Shown: positions 49,845 to 61,940 of the stretch, piece after piece
How positions within the stretch are numbered: position 1 is the stretch's first letter
How the letters are laid out: every line of letters begins with the position of its first letter
Assembly: GCF_016859285.1 (NCBI RefSeq)
Contig: NC_053408.1
Span: forward strand, 8,648,213-8,712,212
Direction of reading: 5' to 3'
Origin: Xiphias gladius
Lineage: Eukaryota > Chordata > Actinopteri > Istiophoriformes > Xiphiidae
Length of the DNA stretch: 64,000 nucleotides
The notes under the pieces: generated by a model
The model's database searches: none
Seen by the model: the letters and a program-made list of their open reading frames with translations, nothing else
What the model was told of the DNA's origin: nothing
Translations under genes and position numbers: made by a program

Positions 49845-51300
49845 TCAAAATTTTTGTTATCCCTGAGTTTCAAGTACATAATTCAGGATATCTTCAGAAA
49901 TAAAGGCAAATGAACCAAATTTGTATAATGTAAATATTTTATAAAATGTTAAACGTTACTGAACAGAAGAGGAAAAAAAATCAAAACTTGCATAATAGTG
50001 AAATAGTACAAACACAAAATGTACCCCAGACACAATTATTGGCAACCTTCACTAGTATTTGGTTGCAGAACCTTTGGCAGCAACGACGGCCTCTACATGT
50101 TTCTTGTAGCCATCTAGAAGCTTCTTACTCCTGTCTGCTGGTAGTTTCTGCCGCTCTTAGACTGTTGTTTGTTCAGGCTCTTTTAAGTTTGCAGGAGACC
50201 TTTTCCCAGTGGCAGATTTCAGCTCTCTCCAAAGGGTTTCAATGGGATTTAGGTCAGGACTCACTGCTGGCCAGTTTAAGAGAGTCCATCTTTTCCTTTT
50301 CAACCATTATTTTGTGCTGCCGGATGTGTGCTCTGGGTCGTTGTCCGGCTGACAGAACTAAGACCTTCGCCTCAAACCTGGTTTTCTGACATGGGGTAAC
50401 ACATTTTGCTCCAAAATGCCTCGGTAATCTGCTGATTTCATCGTTCCTTTGACACATTCAGTGCCTCCAGTACCAGAGGCAACAAAACAGCACCACAGCA
50501 GCATGATAGAACCTCCACCATGTTTTACTGTAGGTAGGCCGTTCTTTTCCTCATGGGCTTCATTTTGTCACCTACAAACAAACTGATACACTGAATTCCT
50601 CAAAGAGCTCTACTTTGTTTTCATCTGTCCATATAACATTATCCCAGAAAGACTGTGGCCTATCTATGAAATATTTTGGTAACATTAGTCTTTTCCTTTT
50701 TGTGCCTTTCTATCAATAGTGGTGTCCTCCTTGGCCTTCGCCCATGGAGCCCTACTTGGTTTAGAGTGCAGCGTATGGTACGGGTTGAACTACCACTCCA
50801 GACTGATCCAGGTCAGCCTGAAGCTCTTCTTAGATGTCTTGCATGGTGTTTGTTGTTGGAACAGGGATTTCAAGATCTCAGGCAATTGCCTCGTAGCCTT
50901 TGGAATTATATTTTTTGACATTTCTGATGCTCTCAGACAGCTCTCCTGTCTTTGCCACTGTGAAGAAGAAACTGGAAACAATCAGCTCTGTTTTATGCAC
51001 AAAATCATCATTCATTGGTCAATTCAGGTCATGTGAACACTGAAATTAAGCCCAAGTGATTCTTAGTTGTTTATTTAGTTTGAGGAACTACTTTAAATTA
51101 ATCAAAGGGGCCAATAGTTGTGTGAAGCGTACATTCTATTTCTGTGTTTTTTTATTTCACTGTATGAAAGCAATTTTTTGTTGTTTTGGTTCAGTAACTT
51201 TGGAAATATTTAAAATATTCTAATTATACAAAATTGATTCATTTGCCTTTATGCCGGAAGGTATTGTAAACTCTGTACTTAACATTCAGGTTTTGGAAGA
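49845..51300 (-). mobile_element. Tc1/mariner-type transposon with diverged terminal inverted repeats
   Basis: The inner terminal repeats pair clearly: 49901-49964 (starting TAAAGGCAAATGAACCAAAT) against the reverse complement of 51190-51251. Weaker pairing continues outward about 40-50 bases on each side. Between them lies a transposase pseudogene on the minus strand. The length of about 1.45 kb is normal for a Tc1-like element. The outer ends and TA target sites cannot be fixed exactly. Confidence 0.85.
50055..51000 (-). pseudogene. degenerate Tc1-like transposase
   Basis: Read on the minus strand in several frames, it shows successive family landmarks. These are a GRRPRRTPLL linker-type segment, then WTDENKVELF around the first catalytic Asp, then VKHGGGSIMLLWCC. 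A PDNDPEH block around the second Asp follows, then WPAVSPDLNPIETLW, the region of the third acidic residue. Frameshifts and internal stops separate these pieces, so no working enzyme can be made. It is an old, inactive copy. Confidence 0.85.
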
Positions 51301-53080
51301 AAGCTCAGTGAGCCTTTCTGCCTGTACCAAGCCCTTCTCCTTTATTCCTGTGAGCTTGTTGCTATTAGCGCTGCTTCTATCTACAGCTCTGACTTAATTA
51401 GATCGCTTGTCCACAAACACTGTCTTGTAATCGGCCATCAGTAAAAGGAAAGACTCTAAGAAAGTGATGGTAAGCTGTTGCTCCTCAGTCTTTCCTGAGA
51501 AGAACCCTGGTCATCCCAGGTGGATGCCGAGCAATAGAGTTTATGAGGAAGTACGCGATCATGTCCAACATTTAATGCCTCCTAATGAGCAGCGTTTGTT
51601 TATGTGCTGGAGGGACATCCAACACTAAAGAGTCAGCTGCATGACAGAATTCCTGAGGTCACCTTCTGACTTCCTTTTTTTAAGTTTATACCTACTTTTA
51701 GTGTCTCTTAAACAAAGACTTTTCAAAGGAAGAAATAATCCACACAGATATCCAAAGATTTTAACCAGCTGTGTGGGTTTCCTTTAATTTTGAGTTGGTT
51801 CAGGTCTGCTTTCTCCATTTTCGTCTTTTCCAAAAAACAAACATCCCTTATTTCATACTGTGAAGATGTAGCTGTTTTGCCTTCTGGCAATGTAATCCCC
51901 TGGTATGCACACTGATAATAAAGTGAGGCCCTCATTAGACCAAGTACCATGGCTGCCACATGCTTATAACAGTGCAATTCAAGACTTGAATACGGTGTAT
52001 TTTTTATTCTAATATGAGTAGTCGACCAGGGCTATTTCAGGACCACGAACCTGCGTGATTGTTGCTCATTGGGGCCGACTCCTCCTCCATTAATTCAGGC
52101 AGCCATTGATGGTGAGAGGATTTCACCTGCTGACAACTGCCTGGCAAGAATGTCAGTCACCCCTTAGGTTAGTGTGACACAGACTTTGTCTCACTGTGGC
52201 TTATTTTCTGGAGTGCACGGATTTAGCAGCTCAGCGAACAGAGCGCTGTAAGTCTCCTCTTCTCGGTGGCCTCTCTGCAACACTTGCCATAAATGTGGCT
52301 CATATTTAGAGAAGACAAAATGCCATGCATGTAATCAAAGGAAATGGGTACAAAAGAACATGATACATTTTAATGCTGGTATAACGAATGTGGCTGCCCT
52401 GATTAGTCAGTGTCAACAGGGATTTAATTCCTCAAATTTCTGTCCACCTGCATAACTTATCTGTCATTCAACCTGTCTTCTTTCCTTAAAATTTATCTCC
52501 ACTTAGATCTTAGAGGTTTGATATCTAGTTCCAGTGGCTTCTTTATTTATGTGCATGGAGAGAAGATGCCAGAGTCTTCAGTTTCTCTTGACTAGAATGA
52601 GCTCAGCATTTATCTTTGAACAACTCAGCACAATGAAAAAGTGTAAAAAAAAAACTGCTAAATAAGCTCCATTATGAGGATGTGGAGAGGAACACGCCAT
52701 CAAACTTAGCTGCAAGTAAGGTTTTAAAAAAAAATCTAAGACACTATTATCAGTTTATGGATGTAAATAATCTGCTACCTAGAAATGTGACTAAGTTCAC
52801 CATGCCTCAGGTGTTGACTATAGCATAATTGCATAATAGTGTCTTAACACAGTGAATGTTTCCTTACTATATATAGAAGTTACATCACCTCAAACAGTCT
52901 TAACAAAAACACAATGCGTTAATCCTCTTAGTAAATGCTTTAGACAGCCGTGTCATGAGAGGAGATCTCAGAATGCTGGTCGACTGTAGAAATTAGGCTC
53001 CTTACTTAAGACAGCTCAGTTATTCCGGTTGAATACCATTTGAAAATAGACGGCACACACAGTGGAAGAGCAGCAACACA
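51301..53080. other. intergenic between Tc1 remnant and rgr 3' end, nothing recognised
   Basis: No gene, RNA or repeat family was recognised in this 1.8-kb stretch. Confidence 0.7.
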
Positions 53081-53085
53081 ATGTT

Positions 53086-53091
53086 TTTATT
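53086..53091 (-). terminator. candidate polyadenylation signal AATAAA of rgr
   Basis: AATAAA on the minus strand, about 256 bases beyond the rgr stop. Another AATAAA (53346-53351) overlaps the stop codon itself and is probably too close to be used. Confidence 0.5.
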
Positions 53092-53346
53092 GTGAGGGGT
53101 TTAACACAGATGGAGGAGCAGTGCGGGCTAGAAACAAGATCCAGCATAAGGCTACAGTGGCGGTTAGAAATGTAGAGACTGTCCTGAGTTTCATCTATTG
53201 TCCACATGTGAAAATACTACGACTGTACAGGCATTTAAATGGCGCGATGATGTTTACTTCACAAACACCCTACCAACTGTATGAGGAACCTATCATAAGA
53301 GCAAATGATGGCCCTGGATTTTTGTCGGAAGATAATGAGTTTCCTT

Positions 53347-54173
53347 TTATTTTGACTTCTTAATAACTGGATCAACAATCTTCTGTCCGGTGAGGAAGTG
53401 CCACACGCCACCTCGGTAGAACTCATTTCCAAATGAGTACAGGAGAGCGTTGAAGATAGGGTTTGTCTTTGCAAGAACTGGAAGCACCTGAGAGGGGGGA
53501 AAAAACAAGCACGACCGTTATTTTTAAAGTACTTGAATTAAAGGATAGTTCTGGTTTATTACAATCTGGGTCTTCATTTTTGTAGTTCGGGCCATCATTT
53601 CTGTTGATTGTGAAAACGTTGTTCTCAACAAAGTAATTGCCAATGTAGGAACACGGCGACATCGCTGCAGCAAAGTCCCAGCGGAGCAACACGCACGAGC
53701 GGTCAAATGATCAGACAAGCTGTAAACAAGCCAACAGTTTAGCCAGATCATCCAAACCAATTTATTTCAAAACTACAAAAATAAGACCCAGTTTGTAAAT
53801 AAACCAGAATTATCCTTGTCAGCAATTAGAGGCTCCTTCTTTCCTTTTTCATCATGTTGATCGTATCTTCCCTCAAACTGTTAGACTGAAGTGAACAAAA
53901 TTAGCACTCACCATTCGCAGCTTTGGAGACACGACCTTCACGTTCTCAAAGCAGGCGTAGATACACATGAGGACGTAGGGGCCCCAGCACATCAGCATGA
54001 CCCTCAGGGGCACATTGGTGTTAAACTAGGAAACAAAGTTTGTGTTTATTAGTGTAGATATTTTGACGTGCAGATTAGTGGATTTAGAACTTGAGGATGA
54101 TGCAGGAAAAAAAAAACCCTCATTCCTGGAGACTGAAAAAGACAAGATGAAACAATGAAAGTTCGGCCTAATA

Positions 54174-54227
<54 letters not shown>

Positions 54228-57200
54228 TATGTGAGTTCTGCGCTTTATCCGGTCACTCTGCAGACAAACACAGTGTAAATTTCATGAATCAAGCTGCAGG
54301 GCACACGGGGCAGTCAAGTGCACAGATGGAGTGGCCATGCACTTTTTGGTGTTTTCGTAGCTAGTCGTGTTTTGTGTTTTCCTTTGCTGCTTCTGCCTCT
54401 ATACAAATCAGGGAGGAAAATAAAATGTTGTTTGTGGTGCTCACAGCACTAAAAAGATTTTGGAAATGCACTTATTCACTTTATTGCCAAGAGTCAGATG
54501 AGAGGATTGATGCCGGAGAAGGTGATTAGTTTAGCGTAACATAAGTCTGGAAGCAGGGGGAAATAGCTAACCTCGCTGCGTCTGAAGTTCTAAAATACAC
54601 CTAGCAGCAAGGCTAGCTGTTTCCCCTTGTTTCGAGTCTTTATGGAAAGCTGTGCTTATTACCTACTGGCTGTAGCTTCACATTTCCTGTTCAGACATGA
54701 GAACAGTTTCGAGCTTATGACTCTCAGCAAGAAAGTGAATAACCGTCTTTCCAGCATAACATTCAAGATGCTTTTTCCCACATTGCCACTGTTCAGTCTT
54801 TTGCACATTTGTCCTTAGATCAAAGGACACTTCTGGGTCTGTGTGTCCAAATATAACAATCACAATGAACACTTTGCACCACAGACACGGCTACAGCAAG
54901 TTAGTCCAGGTCAGGTAAAGTAGAAAAATGCATTTTCTTTGCCAAAATTGATCTAACATTAAAACAAAACGCCATCTTGAGTTTGGTTCACACCAGCTGC
55001 CACGCCCGTCAACATGTGGATGTTCCTGAGACCCCACGGCCTTCATTGTGCTCTCAACTACACACCTGTAAAGTTTCACGGCTGCATCTTGCATGGTTGT
55101 GATACTATGATGTTGCAAAAATCTGTCCACAGACAGACAGAGAGACAAAAGAAAGGAAGAAACACCTGCCAAAGTGCTCAGAACTGCCTCCATTGTAGTC
55201 CCCGCTACAGTAGGTGTCTCCAGGACCACATTTTGCCATAATGACGCACACACAAGGTGAAAACAATACCAGCCCCGCTGCTGCAGCTGGTAACAAAAAG
55301 AAGCGGAGCGCTCCTTTAAACTGCATTCGAGAATTCTGCGGCACATTTACCCTGTGGTGATGGATCTTCTTGAAGTGTTTGTAGATGGCATCGTAACATG
55401 ACAACATGGTGAAAGCTGGGAACATCAGGTAGAGCAGCACCAGAGTTAGCATGTAGGTCACATAGTCCCTGTTGAAAGGAGATAAATAGGAAAATAACAC
55501 GGAATATGGTCAATATTTTTCAGAATGCTCCATGTACCTGCTGCTTCGGAGAGCATTTCTTACACCACGAGCAATCAGAATTTTTTTTGCTGACCACAGA
55601 CATTGCAATATGAGTTGAAAATGCTGAAAACAGCAGCAGACTGGCCATTTGGCCATGCCAACATTCCACTTTTAGTATCATTCCTATATTTCTATTACTT
55701 TACCTGTCCCCTCTGGTGTAGTCCAGCGTGCAGCAAGTTCTCATAGGCTCAAAGTCATAGACGCCCCATCCCATTAGAGGAACAGCAGCCCAGAAGATGG
55801 ACAAAATCCAGATGATGCCGCTCATTGTCAGAGTTGTGCTCCAGAAGAGCTTCTGTCCTGCAGAATAAAATCATGCGTGATGCTATTCGGTCTTTCATAG
55901 ACATTTGATTATGATTTAAGAGAGGTAATGTTTAATTTGTGTCTTTAGATATAGGTAGTGACACATTTCTGATGTTTTTGCTGAGCGTTTTTGTTTCTCA
56001 CCAGAAACAAGAGCAGATGTGACAGAATCTAAGACATCCAGTTTGTCCCTGTTGCATAATTCATAAAACCACTGTTCAAACTAATTGAAATGGGAGGAAT
56101 AAATGAGATGGGTTTACTGTGACCATGAAAATTTTATTAACAATTTGAAAATAAGTATCTTAGAAGTCCAGAATCTGTAAGTGCAGGTCTTACAGCTTCT
56201 GTATGTTTAAAAAAAGTTCTCATTTTATTTTGATAGATTTTTGTTCCAGGGAGTATTACTGATATTTTGATGTATTTTCACACACATTTTGACGCTTCTG
56301 CACAGTAAATTGACTGTGCGGTACTGGTGATTTCTTGTACTCACTGGTGCAGTACTGGTGATATCTGTCCCAAGCGATGGCAGCCATGAAACTGATGGAG
56401 GCCAGGACCGCTATCATCCCCTGGAAACCGTGATAGGCACATCCATCTTGACCAAATGGCCAATATCTATAGAAGGTCCACAAAACTTAAGTCATACTCC
56501 ATCATGCAGAGGAAAGTTGCCTATACCCAATGATACATCAACAGTGTTATTATATGACTAGGACAGGATGTAAATCCAGATTTGTTACATTTTTGAAAGA
56601 ACGGTTGTCACAAAATAATGGTATGCTTGCATATATCTCTGAGCTGTTAGCAGTTAAATCAAAGAGATTGTTCCAGCCCTGAAGAGTGGAAACTCTCCAG
56701 CGTCTCACCAGAAAAGTCAGAAAAATCACTTTTGACCCTCTTGCAACCCATCAGATTTATCTTGAAAATCCTTGGTGGGACTTCCCAAGGCCCACGGGGA
56801 TGATTACCAAAACAAGCAAACTCCCCCCGAAGGCCCAAGGCTTCCCCGTAGAAATTAGTCACTGGATTAATTGCAAAGTTGTTTATCAATACTGTATACA
56901 TCACTAAAGCCCATTATACACTGAAATAATAGGCTCCTTAAGGCAACACCTGCATTATTACCTAATCTTGAGGACCGATTTTCTGAGTTAAAATATAGTC
57001 TTTACCATTTTGGTTCATAGTACGTAACACATGCACAATATACCATGCATGTACAGTAAAGTGGGACAAATAAGGTTTGGGGGGGGTGGACAGGGGCCCC
57101 CTTAGTAGGTTAATTCAGCCCTTCTGATGCCCCGTTTGGGAACCACTTAATAAAATATATTAGAGGTTTAAACAGGGGTCGAAAACTCTAACTGTTGCTT

Positions 57201-58107
57201 TATTTTTCTTCATTCTGCTTTTGTTTTCCAATCAGTTAAAAACACCCCGTTAGGTAACTTCCAACCAGTTTGCTGCGAAACTTGGACTTTACACGCCGAA
57301 GAAATTGGATTGTGGATTGGATTATGAAACCAAGAGGCTTATTTAGTATCGAACAGTGGGTCTTTTTTGGGGGGGAGGGATTGCTGGGAGAAATGGCCCC
57401 GTGATGATAAACAGCGCCTGGGAAAGGAAAGTAAATACATTTTAAAAAGTCCGCTTTTTGATACCTGAGGTAGCTCGCATAAGCAGCTGTGAGTCCGTTA
57501 ATATTCAGACTGATGTCAGCCACAGCAAGGTTGAACACAAAGAAGTTACTGGGAGTCCGCATCTCCTTCACTGTGAGGAAAGACACGATGCTGATGGCAT
57601 TGAGGAAGAATCCAAGCAGGCCTGAAAGTGGAACACAAATTTGAGATTTCCGTTGCATTTCCGGCAGCCTGCTGAATTTCACCCAGCTTCTCAGTTCCGA
57701 TTCATTTTAAAACTCCGCGCCCCACAAAGTTTGCAGACATCAAGGCCACGAAGCAGCCTCTGTTTCCAGAGTTTTTACTGTGTAGTGTAGATTTTTCGAT
57801 GACCTCTGTTGGACCTTTTTAAATGGGATTTTGGTTGGGAACCTGTAAACTCGTCTAAGACAATAATGGTAACATTTCAAACTTCACAACAAGAAAAATG
57901 AAAAAACAAACAAAACTAAAAAAAAACCTACGAATGCACGGTTTGGATTCTCATAACTTCAGGTGCTTTTATTGTACAAACGGACGGTTTTAGAGTGTAC
58001 TGTCCCTTTACCTCTTTCCGGGGCCACTTACCCCCTACGAGAAGAGCCGAGCCGAAAGTAAACATGTCAAAGTCCGTGAATCCCTCCGGTAACGTGTACG
58101 CTGCCAT
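53347..58107 (-). CDS. rgr: rgr, RPE-retinal G-protein-coupled receptor (opsin), complete (7 exons)
   Basis: RGR is an intracellular opsin of retinal pigment epithelium and Muller glia. It binds all-trans-retinal and photoisomerises it to the 11-cis form, feeding the visual cycle. Exons on the minus strand: 58107-58032, 57621-57465, 56466-56345, 55857-55704, 55468-55351, 54025-53912, 53487-53347. They total 882 bases (293 residues plus stop), like mammalian RGR at about 291-295. Seven hydrophobic segments are present. The retinal Schiff-base lysine is K254 in PVLAKTNP, and H90 (GCAYHGF) sits at the site of the RGR-type histidine that replaces the rhodopsin counterion. D111-R112-Y113 forms a full DRY motif, where human RGR has GRY. 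The extracellular CCTLDYTRGD loop is diagnostic. The start is the ATG encoding MAAYTLPEGF; no upstream in-frame ATG was seen. Teleosts have two rgr copies and I cannot say which this is. It is head-to-head with lrit1. Confidence 0.96.
53540..53817. mobile_element. 278-bp MITE-like element with long terminal inverted repeats (rgr intron 6)
   Basis: The left end starts AAAGGATAGTTCTGGTTTAT. The right end, reverse-complemented, starts AAGGATAATTCTGGTTTATT. Pairing continues for about 47 bases with few differences. No coding capacity. Probably a non-autonomous DNA transposon; target-site duplication is not clear. Confidence 0.75.
54175..54226. repeat. (TG)26 microsatellite in rgr intron
   Basis: Perfect 52-base TG run between rgr exons 5 and 6. 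Confidence 0.98.
54465..54755. mobile_element. fold-back element, family C (rgr intron 5)
   Basis: The left arm reads TTATTCACTTTATTGCCAAG ... GCAGGGGGAAATAGCTAACC. The right arm reads GGCTAGCTGTTTCCCCTTGT ... CTCTCAGCAAGAAAGTGAAT. These are inverted copies of one another around a roughly 40-base centre. I recognise the arms as a widespread teleost repeat; a partial copy is at 33601-33742. Confidence 0.7.
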
Positions 58108-58198
58108 GTTGAAGCGCACAAGCTAAACTCTGCAGAAAAAAAAAGACGAGTCCGTTCGCCGTTGCGTTCCGCACCCGCCGTCTCCGACCAAACGGCGC

Positions 58199-58205
58199 CT
58201 TTATA
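58199..58205 (-). promoter_or_regulatory. TATA box of rgr
   Basis: TATAAAG on the minus strand, within the palindrome TTTATAAA, about 92 bases upstream of the rgr start codon. A start site about 30 bases downstream would leave a leader of roughly 65 bases. A CACGTG E-box lies 11 bases further upstream (58216-58221). Confidence 0.6.
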
Positions 58206-58215
58206 AAGGCTCTTT

Positions 58216-58221
58216 CACGTG
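58216..58221 (-). promoter_or_regulatory. E-box CACGTG upstream of the rgr TATA
   Basis: Palindromic CACGTG, the type bound by bHLH-ZIP factors such as MITF or USF. MITF drives pigment-epithelium genes, which suits rgr, but a six-base match alone is weak. Confidence 0.4.
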
Positions 58222-59059
58222 AAAAAGCATGAAGAGACTAATCTCAGTAAACCCCCCCCCCTTCCCTCGCAATCCCCCGAAGAATGCCCTAACGAGCAGA
58301 AACTCCTGCAAACTTCCTGAAAAGTTTGTGAGCGCAAAAAACCAAAAAAAACGCGCGTCTGCTGCGCGACTCTTTGATTTGATTGGAAAAGTCTGTCGAC
58401 TTCGCTCTCAGCCGCGATTTTGGTCGATCTGAAACTTTACTGCAGGGAAAAAAAAAACAAAAGACACTTCGGTGCCGAGACGAACTCTCCTTCGACCAGC
58501 TCACTTAATTCGGGGCGTTGTGGTTGATGAGAGAGGAGAATGGAAACATGGGAAATGTTGTCTTTCAAGTTAGCGGATCGTGCGGAGAAGGGAACTCTTA
58601 AAGGAAGTCGGTTGATCCGATCCCAGGCCAAAAAAAAAAAACAGTCCGAAGCAAAATCACAGTGTTAACCCTTAATCACACGGTGATTGTTCTGCTTGAC
58701 TCTAAATTTTATTTTTTATATTCTCGTTTTTAAATGAGAAGTATAGAAATAAGAAGGTAGCGATGGAACAAGAACACAAGTGCTTCAATGTTATGAGTAC
58801 ACACGCGTTTGAATATCATGGGTTTTTTTTTTTTTTAAAGGCTGCTCAAGTTTGGGAAATATTTCAACCGAAAACATATTATTACTGGTCTGGCTGTTCC
58901 AGACTTAACCCAGTTAAAGTACGAAGAGAGAATTCTGCAAATCTGACTCTGAGTTGATTTCTTGAAGGCCTGTACGCAGTGTTTGATGCAGTTAACATAC
59001 TGCATATTTGCAGTTTTGCAGAATGTGTGCAGACATCACTGTTATGATCAAATCACAGC

Positions 59060-59100
59060 AAAAGAAAGAAAGAAAGAAAGAAAAAAGAGAGAAAGAGAGC
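59060..59100. repeat. (GAAA)n-rich purine tract
   Basis: About five AAAG units followed by mixed GA-rich sequence. Confidence 0.9.
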
Positions 59101-61853
59101 TAAAGTTGTGAACTGAAAGGGAACCAAAATGGCCGGTGGTCAAGTAGGTGGGATAAACCTTTAGATACTTTGGAATCAAAACAGACAGACTTCTGTCTTT
59201 TTTTTTCTTCTTTTTTCTCAGCACAGTGACTCAGTAAACAAGAAGTTAGGAAAGAAGTTTGGAAATTTACATTTTTTTTTTTAACGTGTTTTAACTGTTT
59301 ACAGAGTCGTTACTCCTCTCTTACAAAATGACATCATGATACAGTTTCTTAAAAACAAACCAAAACTGCCTCAGATCATCAACCACTCAGTCCCAACTCT
59401 CAGATCTTTTTTGCCAAGTCAGTTAAACTGAAAACAAACGCCATTGTGCAGGACCCTCCAACACCATTTATTTACTCCAGCATTTTTTCCAACTGCCATC
59501 AATATTATAAGCAAGCTGCAATGGACTTTACAGTCTAACACATTCTGCATTTGCACTTTGATACTACCTCTACATCCTTTTTTACCCAGTACGTCTTAAC
59601 TCTATATGTATGTTCTACTCTGTTAACTTTAAATTTTAATTTCACAGAGCATCATTTATGAGTGGAGGCTCCACATTCAAGGGTTAAACAAATTACTGCG
59701 AGCTGCAATTAAGTGTAAAAGGTCAAATAAATCCGTGAAAGCATCAGGACTTCATTCATTTACTCATTTATCTGTCTTGACCAAAATAACCCCTAAAAAC
59801 GAGGACATTGGAAGAGTGACCTATGGCTCTCACAGCAGCCCGTGGCTTTTAAAATGTAACATTTGGGCATTTGAGTCTGATTGCACCACTAATCTGTCCA
59901 CAGATTACCACAAAAACTCATTAACAATGAAGTAATGAGGTGTCCCAATGGACTTATAATACCCTTTTCTCAAACTGCCCATATTGTCCTGACTAAAAGC
60001 CCAGTGTCCCATCCAGTTACAGGCTTCCTAACTTTCAAAAGAAAAAAAAAAAGAGCCACAATGTCATCGCTCAACCCGGCATCTGCTGCTCTGACACATG
60101 GGACTCAAACGTGGCAGCGGAGGCGTTGTTCTCTTACATTTAAATTGACAGTTTGGAGCATCTGATTTGCACATCGGCATGTTCATTTGCTGCTCTAAAT
60201 CCCATCAAGTGGCCTATAAAAGCATTTGTCAGAAGACGAGGGCGCGGCGCGAGGTCCACGCAGGAACAGAGAGCAGCAGCGTTGCCAACTTCACAATGCG
60301 AAAGATTCGATAAACTAGTCTGATGACCCACTGCAGCCGAGTGTGACGAAATAAGAGCCGGGCTGAACCTAGCCATGAGAAAACGGGAATGCAGTGGATT
60401 GGACAGCAATTCTAATCTAAACCTGAGGAAACTCTTCGCCTTGCTTAGTTAGGAGTGAAAATAAAAACCCATGGCTGTGACTGACATGAATCTCTATATG
60501 TCCGTCCAAAGTGCTCGCTCCCTCGTAGTGGCTGCACATTGGTGCATTGGCAAATAGTTAATTACACCATCATAATCTGCTGGTTTTGCAATGAAACAAA
60601 GGTTTCACTGTTGAAACCGCATTTGCACCCACAGACTGAGGAACAGGAGAAAGATGAGAAAGATTTTTTAAATTCTTGTTAAAGTGATGAACATCAGAAG
60701 CAAGTACCTTTGCTCAGCTATCGTACCGAAGTACAGTTTTGGGGTACTGGTACTTTACTTGAGCGTCTCAGTTTTTGGAGTCACACTGCTTTTCCCCTCC
60801 TACATTTCAGAGGGAGACATTCCAACTTTTACTCCACTGCATTTATCTAGTGACTGGAGTTACTGAATGTTGAGATGGATAAAATACCTCTGTGGTTGGG
60901 TAGAACAAGTCCTGCCTCCCAAATCATCAGCTTTAGGGGATTTCTAAAGAAACATCCTTTTTGACATCCCCGAGGGGCTCCAGAAATGAATGTTTCTGAA
61001 ACCCGTTTTGTATCTCTAGTTCTGTGAAGTTTCATTTTTCTCAGTATTTCACTCTCTCCGAATGTTCAATAATTTAACATTCACGGGGGCCATTCTTCAT
61101 CAGGAGAGTATTTACTACTGCAAACACTTCTTTAGTTTTATTATCATGTATTTCCTTGAGACTATAAATCCATCTCCTTCCCCATCTCTGATCCAAAGAT
61201 GTGTCCCACTAGAGGTCAGAGGGGGAGAGGAGGGCAGGGAGAGGTGCAGGGTTGGAGGTTTTGTCTCTGGTCCTGCCTGGGACAACTCTAAAGAAAAGGA
61301 ATAGAAAAAAGACGTATTAATAAGAGACAGAGAGATGACTGGGTTGAAGGATTTGAGATCCCGCCGGACAGCACCGTCTTTAAACCACTTCATCGAGGAA
61401 AAACCCTCAGAGACTCCGTCACCCACAAAGTGGGTCACACTCAAACCCACATTTACATGCGAAACATCAACGTGCGTCCGCAGGACACTAAATTATTACT
61501 ACATATCATATCAATAGTATACTATAATAGTAAGCTCAAAATTTGCAGATTGTTCTCACATAATTCTTGGACTTTGCATCTGTGAGGGAGAAAACAATGA
61601 GTGAGTGTTCACAGGATCTGATTAAATTCCAGGGTTTATTTTAATTTCCTTTGGGGAAAAGTGAAGTTGTGCCTTTTATTGTAAATCATAAACATGAAAG
61701 AGGAAGACGAATGGTATGAAATGTAATTAAACCCAGTGGTGACCTGCACGGGGTGACATGGTGCTTTCAGCGGTCATTCGACCGGTTCGAAGTTTGGGTC
61801 CCAAAACAAGGAGGGCGAGCGACCCAACATACTGTATCCCCCTAGTGACTCGC

Positions 61854-61872
61854 CGGTGCCACCTAGTGGCCA
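61854..61872 (-). promoter_or_regulatory. CTCF-type motif, minus orientation
   Basis: The minus strand reads TGGCCACTAGGTGGCACCG, matching every position of YDRCCASYAGRKGGCRSYV. A second, weaker match (CACTAGGGGGA, minus strand) lies about 20 bases to its left. It lies 0.8 kb upstream of the lrit1 start. Confidence 0.55.
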
Positions 61873-61940
61873 ATTGTTGCCAGGTTCTAGCCATCATGCC
61901 AATTTACAGTCTGTCAATGTATTCAACTCATGGACCACGT

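Noticed and set aside
49946-50389. 147-codon plus-strand open frame
   Set aside because: It is antisense to the C-terminal part of the broken transposase and one terminal repeat.
50719-51036. 105-codon plus-strand open frame
   Set aside because: It is the antisense of the degenerate Tc1 transposase.
58108-58119. Upstream in-frame extension of rgr (RFN before the Met)
   Set aside because: It would need a GTG start; the ATG at 58107 matches the known RGR N-terminus.
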